From: Tachypleus tridentatus
Taxonomy: Eukaryota > Arthropoda > Merostomata > Xiphosura > Limulidae
Assembly (NCBI RefSeq): GCF_004210375.1
Contig: NC_134828.1
Location: 20,576,400 to 20,640,399 of the forward strand
Direction of reading: 5' to 3'
Length of the DNA stretch: 64,000 nucleotides
Below, one piece after another: positions 22,214 through 33,900 of the stretch. Numbering within the stretch: position 1 is the first letter of the stretch; each line of letters starts with the position of its first letter. The position numbers and the translations under genes are program-made. The notes under the pieces were generated by a model. It was not told the DNA's origin, searched no databases, and saw only the letters and a list, made by a program, of their open reading frames with translations.

Positions 22214-22388
22214 TCCAAAATCTGGTGTTGGCTATCCATGATGTTTTTGCAGCTACAACTCTGAAGAAGAAAAAGAAATATTTTGAAAGCCACGTGAATG
22301 ACATACATATCAACGTTCATATTATAACTGAAAACAAAGAAAATGAAACAATGATGATTTTAGATTAAATAAATAGAAAAACAACAAA

Positions 22389-22425
22389 GTCGCACGCCTT
22401 AACACGCTTGGCCATGCCGGGCCCC
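22389..22425 (-). repeat. Family-A SINE head fragment, minus strand
   Basis: Only GTCGCACGCCTTAACACGCT and TGGCCATGCCGGGCCCC remain. Confidence 0.75.
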
Positions 22426-22709
22426 TCAAGAAATAAATAAAAATAGTTTGTATTCCACTGTGATATGAACAAATTAAAAAAAAAAAAAAAGATGTAAAAA
22501 GGTCATTAGAACATCCAGAAATAGCAACATCTAAAAATAGCTCAAAATCATTAAAAATCACCAAAAAAGACAAACATTTTACAATTCTCTACTTTTATAT
22601 TGACTCTAAATCTTAAATTTTGCCTCTACTTGAGGGTAGTAGTAATACAGAAGGTGTTTCTCCTTTACCTGGATGTAGAAAAAAAAAGAAATCTCTTCCA
22701 TAACCCCCC

Positions 22710-22829
22710 CCCCCCCGCTAATAGAGCAGTATGTCTACGGATTTGCAACGCTAAAATCAGGGGTTCGATTTCTCTCGCTGGGCTCAGTAGATCGCTCGAT
22801 GTGGCTTTGCAATAATAAAACGCACACAA
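22710..22829 (+). repeat. tRNA-derived SINE (family B)
   Basis: Starts at a C-run (22706-22717), then TAATAGAGCAGTATGTCTAC, GGGGTTCGATTTCTCTC and the tail GCTCGATGTGGCTTTGCAAT, ending in AAAACGCACAC. The tail is the closest single-copy relative of the 33-bp minisatellite unit. Confidence 0.85.
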
Positions 22830-23130
22830 CATGCATCTTTTCCCTACACTGCATTTCATGGTACAAAATCACTTCAGTTTGTCAAAAATTTAATTCAAAT
22901 ATTGTGAAAATGTACAGAATTGTCAAAAAGATAATATAACAAAAAAGAAAAACCACAAAAAATAATAAGTATTATAAAAATAGTCATGAATCATTAAAGT
23001 TTTTAACCCTCAAAAATGAAAATAACAGTCATTGCTACAAAATGCTAACGTATGTTAACATGAAATTACAAGTTCAATAAAACGATTTTTCTGATTATTT
23101 CAACAGTTATTCTCTTATAAACATCCGTAA

Positions 23131-23245
23131 GATGGGTTGTGATGACTAGCTGCCTTTCTTCTAGTCTTACACTGCTAAATTAGGGACGGCTAGCACATAT
23201 TAGCTCGACTAGCTTTGTGCGAAATTCAAAAACAAGCAAACAAAA
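23131..23245 (+). repeat. Family-A SINE 3' half
   Basis: From GTGATGACTAGCTGCCTTTC to AAAAACAAGCAAAC. The tRNA-like head is missing (5' truncated). Confidence 0.85.
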
Positions 23246-23597
23246 CCTGGGTTTAGTTCACGAAGTTTCGATTGTAACGGCATTTCATTAACATATATTT
23301 ATTTTAATATGAACGTTTGTTTTAGTTAAGTATATATTAATATTTGGAAAAGTACGCCACTTCTTGTGTTAAATATGTATTGTGAAATTCTCATCTGTTA
23401 TATAAATTTGTAGAAGATTCTAGAGTAAAGAATCATCAATTGAAGATATGTGTATTTAAGTTCTAGTGACTGCCAGTATTGTTGCCAACTGAAATTTCTA
23501 GAACCTTGTCAAATGATTATAAAAGATAGTCATCAAAATCAGTATACTATAAACCTCAGAATTGGTAACTGTGATAAATATTTTACATTTTGATAAT

Positions 23598-24058
23598 GGC
23601 TGCTATGACACATAACCCGGAACCAGGACTGGAAAGGCCAACTTCAGGTGATTGACGGTGGTTCTTGAACTTACCTGTTAGTCTTCCTGTCGTGTTATGA
23701 TCATTACCATTTTGCTAGAGAAAGTCGTTTTTACAACTTCTTTTACTCTGATTTCTCTCTTTATTGTAGACTAGATGTCAACATTGGTTTTATGCTATTT
23801 ATGTTTTTCAATGCTGTTTTGTTTTACCTTCATTTCCTTTTATGAATTTTACTACATTTATTTTATTTTTACCTTTTTACCGGATGTTTGTCACAGATAA
23901 CCTATTTGCTTTGTGCCATAAAACACTAAATCAACTAACCAACTTGCCTTTGTTACGACTCTCAAAGACAGCACCATTTTAAACATGTTATGTTCCAAGG
24001 TTTGTCCATGATGTTAGACATTGTTATTGTTGAGGGGGACAATGGGCAGATTAGGTGA
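23598..24058 (+). mobile_element. LINE family-1 fragments in head-to-tail order
   Basis: 23598-23945 matches the 3' UTR of the LINE at 52.4-52.74 kb (ACCAGGACTGGAAAGGCCAA through CATAAAACACTAAATCAACT). Directly after it, 23945-24058 matches the end of ORF2 of the same family (51995-52110: TTACGACTCTCAA.GACAGCA, TGTTAGACA.TGTTATTG). Normal order is ORF2 then 3' UTR, so the end of one copy is joined to an inner part of another. It ends without the second 3' UTR. Confidence 0.75.
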
Positions 24059-24059
24059 T

Positions 24060-24588
24060 ACGTTAGTTTGCAAGACCGGTTTTTGTGGCAAAAATGACTG
24101 CCAACATGAGGTTTCTCATGCATATGTTACTTGGTTTGTTCAACAAACCAGGTTTGAAATCCATGGCATGTATTTAAAAATATAATATTGTAACTTGCTC
24201 TAAATTTTATCTTGGCACATACTGATGTTGTTAATAATAAAATATTTCAGGTATTCTAATGACAAGACTTTGCAAGTCTTGCATGTGTTATGAATCCGAG
24301 TGTATATAATGTTTTCTATTTATCATTGTTACAGTGAAAGTGTGGATACCTATTGATATATACATTTGCAGTCTAAATACTAGATTTAGGCTTAGGTCTA
24401 AAATAACATTAGCATTCTTATGTGTAGCCTAGTAATAAAAACATTGCTGTTACAGCAACACTTCTTTAAATGGATATATTGGTATTTACAAATTCCATCA
24501 CAAGTGTTAAGATCTGTTATTTAGGACAGTAAGATGTGCAGTTACTTAACTTTCAGAGTGGAACAAAACATTTAAAGATTTGTAACCA
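24060..24588. other. AT-rich sequence, nothing recognised
   Basis: No domain-bearing frame and no repeat family recognised. Confidence 0.4.
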
Positions 24589-24589
24589 A

Positions 24590-24657
24590 TAGTGGGGCAT
24601 AGCACAGATAGCCCATTGTGCAACTATATACTTAATTACAAAGAAATAAACCTTTTG
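24590..24657 (+). repeat. Family-B SINE 3' fragment
   Basis: Contains GTGGGGCATAGCACAGATAG and CCCATTGTGCAAC, ending in an A-rich tail. Head lost. Confidence 0.6.
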
Positions 24658-25011
24658 TTTTATATATATCAAGAATAAAATAAACACTAAAGTACAGCAA
24701 GAATCATGGTATTACTGGAATAATTCCTGTATTTGTTTTTTTGTCTCCTGTGATACATATAACATTAAAGTTGGATATCTGAGCCATATAAAGCTTTGTT
24801 TGATATCATTGTAACAATGAAAATGTAGTTTGTTGTTGATTGTTTTTCACAGAATTTTTCAATCCAAAAGCTGGATTTGGCTGAGACAAAATGAATCAAT
24901 ACATTCCCATATGTGGCCTTAATTTGATTTTTACAAACACTACTCTCATTAGTCATTACTCGCAGGAACAATTTCTGTATTATAGATGCTTGTCCTTTTT
25001 TCTGCTCCCTC

Positions 25012-25125
25012 AGTGGGGCAGTGATACATCTACATACCTCATAATGCTAGAAACCAGGTTTTGATACCCACAGTGAGCAGAGCACAGATAGCCCATCATG
25101 TGGCTTTATGCTTAAATTTAAACAT
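25012..25125 (+). repeat. tRNA-derived SINE (family B)
   Basis: Complete-looking: CTCAGTGGGGCAGTGATACA, GTTTTGATACCCACAGTGAG, CAGAGCACAGATAGCCCATC and an A-rich 3' end. Confidence 0.8.
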
Positions 25126-25129
25126 ATCC

Positions 25130-27968
25130 TTTCTTCCTAAGTTATTTTGACTTAAACTTTAAATTTGGTAAAATAATGTACAGCATTAGATTCTGATGGG
25201 GACAGTGGAGATGAGTTATTTGAAACCAAAAGCATGTAAACAAAATTCAGCAGTACTGAAATAAATTTTGTATGTCTTACCTCTGGTAGATGTGACCTAA
25301 TACTTCAGTATTAGGTTGTGCTTCTCAAGGATTAAAAACAAAGCTGTTGACTGGACAGCTGCACATATATCGTAAAGTTGCATTTTATACAATATTTAAA
25401 CATCTATTGCATATGATCACAAAACTTCATTCAGATTTAATGTGAAATAAACTTTTGTTTTTACAAGACAAATCATAGCTGGTTAATTTAGAAATGTGTA
25501 ACTAGAGGTCTTACAAACCTAATTGGATATGTTGTTTCAAATACTTTACTAGGTTTATGTGATTGTCAGATTGATTCATGTGGTAAAATGACAAGTAAGT
25601 GATTTGATTTTTGTTTACAAAGCCTATTTCATACTGAAAGTTGTCCAGGATGGCTCAATATGCATCTAAAATATGTACAACCCCATAGCTTTGGGGGAAG
25701 AGGGCTAGGTGGCTTTTAAAACTCCAGCTAATATATATATTTCAGTGAAATGTTCACTGAAAACTCACCCATGTTTATCCTCGGTTTATTTTTCCAAAAC
25801 TGTTCTCTTATAAGCTTTTGTGTGTACATGGAAACTACATGGTACAATTTATAAAATGTAAATCATACTAAACATACCGTACTAGCCCAAACATAAGTTG
25901 TTGTTTTTGCTGAAAGCATATAAGAACTAAACTTTCCTTAATTGTTGTCTGCTGTCTGAGGCACCTTTTGAGCACATGATCAATGGGCTCTTGTTAGGTC
26001 TTTAACGTTATTTTTCATGTTAAAACATGCTCATGTTACTGTTGGTCTCAGTTGCAGAGAAATGCATTACATTGTTTGTGATGTCTATGTTTAAGATTGT
26101 ATTGATTAAAATTGATCATGGAGGAAGCATCCATTAGGTTTGTGATATCCATAGTTTGTGGTTTCCATGTATTTGTAGGTGTGAAAGAAGTTTTCATAAT
26201 TAACTATAGTTCAACTTAAATATAGTTATCAATAGATCTTTTTAAAATCCAGGTTTAGTCACAGGTGGTGTATCCAAGTCACTAACTGAAAGTGATCTGA
26301 TTGTTTTATATGCTACTGAAAATGTTCAACATTTTAAATTAGAAGTCTCATTAGTTATTGTATCCACTATATTTTGTTTGATAAGAAACATTTCAGTGTT
26401 TGTTCCTTTCAATTTTTCAGGGAATATTTTGGACTTAAGATAGTCCTGTACTTTGCTTGACTTGGATTTTACACCTGTATGTTGATTCCAGCTTCAGTAG
26501 TAGGAGTGTTGTGTTTTCTGTATGGGTGCTTCACCTTGTTGGGTGATGCTCACAGGTATGAATAAGGGGGAGAAAATGATAGTTATCAATGTCTACTAGT
26601 GTTACTGTCATGAATGCCACCTAGTTGATGTATGTAGCATTTGTTAAAGAATATTGTACATTAATGCGTGATCCACCTAAGATTATTACACATGTTACCC
26701 TTATCAATGATGGAGTTATTTCTCCCCACTGGGAGCGCAAACATGAATATTTTCCTCACAGTAACTAAACTAACAATATCTTTACAGCTGACTCGCCACA
26801 TCTCACTCTTGACTAAAATTGAGCAACTCATTTGAAAGTTAGGTCTACCTGTATTGTGGTGTAGTATCGTTCATATATCAGTTGGAACTAACGATCCATC
26901 TCTCTGATAGTTTCTCGTAAAGACAGAGGAGCTGTAGAGTAACCCTATTAATAAAAGTGATGAAAAACTGCCAAGATATTCACTGAAATTAATAAAGATG
27001 GCATTCTTACTTATAAAAACAATTTGAATATTATGCCATTAGGTATCAGCCATAATTTTCTATGGTTTACCTTATATTTATAAAGAAGGAGTTTCATTAC
27101 GACCTATTGTTTTCTACAATGGAGCTTTCAGCCATACTTTACTGGGCTTTAGTTGAATTTTTAAAATGTTCACTATCATTGAATTTATATAAATAAATGT
27201 CAGTATGTGTCTGTTTCTCATATGTCTCCACGTTTCTTGTTCAATTAACACCAAAGCTAACACGGTGATATAGCTCTGTTTGTTATTCGTCTACAAACCA
27301 TTAACTAGATAATCAGACCAACTCTTGCAATTTCATCTTTCACAAATGCTAATAGTTATACACTACATTATTTATACCCAATAGAAAATTAAAGTTTCAA
27401 TCTGTCAAGCGATCTGGTTTGTTGTTTTCTTTATGCAGTTTTGTCTATTTTATCATTTGGTTTCAAATTTTTTTGATGGAAATTACTGATTACACAGTAA
27501 TCACACAGGTGAGCTTAGCTGATTGCCTTAACGTATATTATCACATTTATAGAACAGTGTTTTCTGTGTATTATTATTCTCTGTTCTTAGTTGTACTATT
27601 TAATTACATAAAAACATTATTAATTGTAATAATTTCGTAAATAGAAAAGTGAGCTTAAGTTTCATGACAGTTTACAGCAAAAGAGAAGACCCAGACAAAT
27701 ATTATATTATTTATTTTTCATATGTGTGTTTTATTTATTATTTATATCACTGAGTAAAATGTACAAAATGTAACTTATGAGATAAGGTAAAGTAATTCTT
27801 TTTAATATGGTATGCTTTTGAGCAGCCCATGGGTTATTTAATTTTTGGGTTTTGGTTTCAGTTTCGGATCTCTTGTAAAAACAATCTTGTGAGGGATGTC
27901 AACATATTTAACTTGATTATTATTTTTAGTTTCATGTACAATAAGATTATGTTCGCTTTGGCAACATT
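25130..27968. other. Long AT-rich stretch without a supported gene
   Basis: No exon with a recognisable domain. It follows (3' of) the minus-strand six-exon gene, so its right end probably includes that gene's 3' UTR. AATAAA-type words on the minus strand are common in such AT-rich sequence and not decisive. A segment near 26527-26550 (CTTCACCTTGTTGGGTGATG) resembles 62687-62702, suggesting an old repeat. Confidence 0.4.
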
Positions 27969-30900
27969 TTAATTGACACATGAGTGTTGATTTCGCAGCT
28001 CTACCAGTAATAAATTTGTTTCGGTTTCAGCATTTTCAATAACAATAAAAACGTTTCTCTGGTGATGTTCTGGTTTGCTGCCAAGTCTTACAGTGATACT
28101 TTTATCAGCATTGTAGACAAGTCTAGTAGAGGGAGGCCTGATGTTGCTTGACATATCCCTCTGGATACATTCATCGTCTTTTATTTCTTTTGAAGCTGGT
28201 GTTTCTGCCTGAAGATTTCATTATAATTAGTGATTAATCATCAATCGAAAAAAAATGTTTTAATAACAATAATAAGTTAATAAACATTTTAAAAATATAT
28301 AATTTATTCTTTATGTAGCAGTCGTTTTACTATAATATGAGTAAAACCAAATAAATGTTTGTATGAAAATTGTAAGTTATGAAATTGGTTTCAGGTGTCT
28401 GATAAACGTTTTCTCAAAACTACGAAATATATCTCAAGTATTGTCCCAAATAGTGAGAAAGGTAATATAGAGCAGATAATAGCTTTAAATAATGTTTTAC
28501 ATTTATATTGTTTGTTCACAAATATTAACTTGCTAAAACAAGATAAAACTACTGTTATAAATAAATGTCAATTGTTCTCCTCATTTCATTGTTATATAAA
28601 TTAAGCATGAAAAGTTATGTAATCTGATCTACAAATGACTATAAAGAGGAAGAGTTTTCAAACTGTCTTATCATAGTTGTAACACTGTAGTAAATCACGG
28701 AGTTTATAGTTCTTTAAAATATTCAATAATCTTAGTAAAGTCCAAAAGAAGACAGCTGGATATTTCACTAAATGTCTGTCAGACCAATGAAAGTTGACTG
28801 ACTATAAAAACAAACACTGATGCAAAATGTCTCAAAGTGTTATTAACAAGATATGGTGGAATCACGTGTAACAAAATGGTACAAATACACTGGTACTGGA
28901 CTGAAAAGAATAAAGTCCACATTTAAGTAAGTTACCGTTATCTAACGATTCGCTACAATTATGGGATAACTGTTAAAAACAGAATCAGATGTTCGTAGCT
29001 GCAACCGAACGTCATTTCAGTGTATGTACGGTTAAAAACACAAGAGGTTTGGTAATACTACTGAGACAAGGTATATTTTAGTTATAGTAAGACACAAAAT
29101 AACTCACTTTAATATCAGTAGTGGAAGTATGTGTGGTAATGAAAAATCACGAATGGACACTCTGACCTTTATGTTTTCCAGATGTCATTAAGACGATACA
29201 TAATACGCTGTCGTATATGTTTACGTTTGGTTCTGACTTCAGCTGAATGGATGATAATTGTCTTCCCACGTGTAATGATATTGAAGAAGAGATGATTGAC
29301 CAGTTTAACTAGGGTACAGACTTATCAGACCTCGATAGTATCGAACATGTATCGGTCTCTTTTGGAAGAATTACATGTATTTAAATGACTCTGAACATTA
29401 AGGATTCTCTGAATGCATCTTTTTCAGTAGTTGTGGATGCCTCAGGATCTTAACAACACTGATTGTAAGCATGCAACATCGATATGATATTGGTCACACA
29501 GTTTGACACAGTATACATTACATTAAAGTGAAATGTTTTTAACTCTAAAAATGTGAATTCATTTCTACTAAATATTAATCGTAAACGTAAGATAAATGAA
29601 AAATTAATTGAATTTTGAACCAGATACAGATAATAAGATGTCAGATATTCACAGAAATTAAATATGAGAATGGTTGTAATTATTTTATAACAGTAATTTT
29701 GTATTAGCATTAATAATGTACTATTAATTCCATTATATTTCAGTTGCTCAGTGCAATATATATATATATGTGTAGGTATAAATAAACTTGTATGAAGTGA
29801 AAGTTTAATATTAAGAGCAGATCCTTGTTATTAATGGTTATATGCTGATGCTGTATAATACTGAGTACTATAAAGAAAAAGAATTTTAAATCTACAAACC
29901 GTTGTCAGTAAATCAGAGTTTAATGTCTCTTTAGGTTTGTCATCATTCACGATTATCCTAGCGCATTTCTTTGGTTTAGTTTTATCAGAACCTGAAGCAG
30001 GCTTGCTCATGTTTTCCGCTCTTTCTGTTTTCCTTTCTATTGTGTACTTTTCATTTATTGTATGGGTGTTTGTGTGTATGTGTTTTCTTATAGCAAAGCC
30101 ACATCAGGCTATCTGCTGAGCCCACCGAGGGAATCGAACCCCTAATTTTACCTTTGTAAATCCGTAGACTTACCGCTGTACAAGCGGGGTCATTTTTTGT
30201 CTGCAAGATGGTTGGTTGTGTCAGTTTTGCTTTAACATCATATTATTTTCTCTTTTATTAAACTTATTTGTCGGGGCCTTTTCATAATCAGGGATCATTG
30301 AAACAGCTTCTAAAATATCTAACTCACTAGGGTGATCTTTTCAGTTACAAGCGCCTGGTCTTCTAGCATTGTATAGGCAAAACTCCACAAGACCCGAGGA
30401 CGCGGTTTTCAGGGCTTTCCATTCGCCCTGGGCTTTTTCATTTCAGTATCTCTGATTGGTGGAGAAAATCGTCGAGAATGGAAAAGACATTCGGGATAGT
30501 TTTATGGACTGTCAGAATCTGTTGTGGGATTTCTCGGAACTTATCTCTTAATTCTTTAAAATAAGGTGGTCTGTAAGCTCTATATTTCTTAAATGGTTTC
30601 TTTTTTTTTTTTTGTTTCTTCCTAAAACATCAAGAATCATGATAAGTTGATTTTAAATACCATTATATAGAAAATTTATACAGGGCAAAACTTATAACTG
30701 GTTTATATCAATTTAATGGATATCAACTAAAATAATACGTCTTCAATCAACATTTCTAGTTAAATATCCAAATTTTAAACAAACTAATTGGCTCCATGAT
30801 TGATTTTTAATGAGTAAAATGGGGGAATGTTTATCTTATATATAGCAAAATATTTACAACTTTAATGATTTGGGGGATAGTATGTGGAAAATATCACATT

Positions 30901-33900
30901 CCTCTTGTACTAATGAGAACAAAATGTAAACAATTATTTATAAGTTATATTAAAAATATGAGAATGTCAAAAGCAATAAAGAACAGAAGAAATTGAAATG
31001 AAAAAGGATTTCGGTATTTACAGCTTTACGTTTGAGGATGTTAAATTGCGTGATGCATATTTAAGTTAGCTTATTGTAAATATCGAGAAAATTGTGGGGC
31101 AATAAGTTTCCTCCATGTTTATTTGTTTGTTTTTTATCAGAAAGCTACAAAATGGGCTATCTGTGTGTACTCGCCACAAGTATTAAAAGCAGTCTTAGAG
31201 TAATGAGCACTCGGTCTTACTACTGAGTTCCAATAGTGGTTCTTAATCTATGACTGCTTTTTCATTTCAATATTCTAACATTCAAGGTTTGTCTGGAAGC
31301 CGTTTGGCTTCGAGATGGCGCTGCAACATTTATCAACATCGAGAATATAGATTTGAATTAAAACGCAAGAGGAAGAAGAACACGACAATAATGAAGCTTC
31401 ATAAAAAATGAAATGAAACATTTTTAAACTTTCTGTGGACCGTAAAAGAATCCAATACTTTCTAGCTAACATAAATGCAAATTCGTTAACCCAAAATAAA
31501 CCAATATAAAGGAACGCCATTATACCTATATTAATATAATATAATAAAATTATATATTGAGACATATAACACCGTCCTCTACATTCCGACACTCAGTTAC
31601 ACAACCCTTTCTAAACATGTGGTCAGCTTCCGGTCAGTTACCTCTTTCTTTGTGAACCTGACGATGACCGAAGAAGGTCGAAACGTTGTTCGCTCTTCTA
31701 TGTAAAATATTTTCTCAACCCAAACGAGCCGTTTTTTGCATATATATATCTTTCCAAATGTTAAAACAGTAGAAAATGTGTAATTTTTCCACTTTTGTTG
31801 TCTATACATTTCATCATATACTTTCAGTTTATAGACAAACAACAATATCAGGTTATAACATTTGTTGTTAAGAGACATGACACAAAGTGATCGTTGTTAT
31901 ACAGGGAAGCTGTACACCAAACTTGGTTAAGATTCATCCGTAGCTGTGTAACTTGTGCATTTACTGTGGAAACACATGACGCATAAACAGGGTCAAGTGA
32001 GTATACAAATTTCATGCATGTTTGGAAATGGCTGCAGAGATAAAGAAGAAACCTGTATTTTATATAGATATATACAACATTTCCAGAAGGTAGTTATCAT
32101 TAGGTGTCCATTCAAACCGTCTACAATTTCCATCCAAAAGTGATACCGTGCCATCAAATTGAAACTTTATTTTAAGGTGGAAGATTAGAGAGTAAAGTTT
32201 ATAACCTTAACACATTATATTTATAACGGAGTCTAACCTTCACGAAGAACACAAGCATAAAAATGTATAGAAAGTAAGTTAACATACATGATTGAAGATA
32301 TATTACATTATTCTTATGTCTGTTTATTTGAAATTAAGCATAGTGATCTATCTGTGCTTTACCCACCACGGCTAACGACACCCGGTTTCTAGCTTTATAA
32401 GTCCTCAGACCTACCGCTTTACCACTACAAGGCTCTTGCTGGGAAAGAGAATAATATGATGACATTTTCTATCATTACATTACTTACTTGAGGCAGTTGA
32501 ACATACCGCACTTTCCTTGGTCTATTTTTCATAATATTGTGTGGTTTTCTATTGTATTTTAAATGTTTATTTGATTTTACTATTGAGTTTTGTGGTTTTA
32601 ATGTATTTTTCTCGACGATCACCTCATCTTTTTTCCCCCTTTCTGACTGGCAGCACCATTTCAAACTTATAAGACTACAGAAGAAAACCACCAATAAATA
32701 ACATAAGTGATTTAATTTAACTATAATTTATACATCAGTGTTATTTCAATTAAAAATAGAATCTAATTATAATCTAGAAATAATAATATTTAGCAACCAG
32801 AGGCACAGGGGCTTCCTCAACATGTTGAATGGCAGTAATTAAACAGAAATAAAATGTTATAACATAACAGGGATAATTTAATAAATATTATACTTGCTAA
32901 TAAATTCCACTTTTAATTAAATATCGTATTAAAATAAATACGATAATCATTAATTAAAAAATAACTTCTTTGAATGAAAATGCCTTTTGTATTTATCTCA
33001 AGTGTTTTCCAATTACTCTAATTGTAAAGTTTAGGTTTCCAAATATTTAACACGTTTCAACTTCAAGTATTTGTAATAACACACAGTACCTTATTGTATT
33101 TACATATAAAACTGGTTAAACAATAACATACTTACAAGAACTTGTAATATTGAAAAAACTGCTCCACAATTTAAGTTTTAAATGATGATCCACACATAAA
33201 TTACAGTTTATTATAAACTAATGATGCTAATTTCACCTTATTATTTCTTTTTACTGCAAGTGTTTGTAACCATTATTTATTATTCCAGTTAATGAACATT
33301 TTGGATTTCTCAGCCACTTGAAATTTATCATCAAGAATGTACACAAATGGTTCAACTATTATTATCTTAGAAATTATATTAAGATCTATTCAACTAAACA
33401 TAAGAAAATAATATTTTTCTTGCCTTAAACAAGTTATCAAAAGTATTATTCCTGCTGCACCAATCATGAGGGGAATGGGATGATCTAATATTGATGTTAC
33501 TGAAATGGAAAAATACAAGTTAAAAGAAAATGAATTTAGAGCAGTTTGTTTTTGTTCTGTGATAATATTGAAGGAGATTATGTTTCATACATTATACCTA
33601 CGGTTAAGAGAACCATATAATGACAGCGTTCTGAGTTACTAGAATCAAATTTCCATTCAGTATTCAAACAGAGATACACATACACATCGATAAAACAGTA
33701 CAGGTAACGAAGTGTGAAGTATCAGTATGGCTTTACTTCTCCAGTGATAATACCAGTAAATATATTTATTTATCACATTTTAAAATTTATTTTATCTCTT
33801 GTTTTTGTACTTTATAATAACCAAATATACTGACTGTGTTTTCACATTAAAATAGTATGATAATTTTATGTAACATGTGACTAAACACCTTTATTTCAGA

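Noticed and set aside
22665-22859. 64-codon minus-strand open frame
   Set aside because: Lies across a family-B SINE and a C-run.
28395-28604. Possible plus-strand exon after a TTTCAG acceptor
   Set aside because: No donor, no recognisable protein, and it lies opposite to the predicted minus-strand gene.
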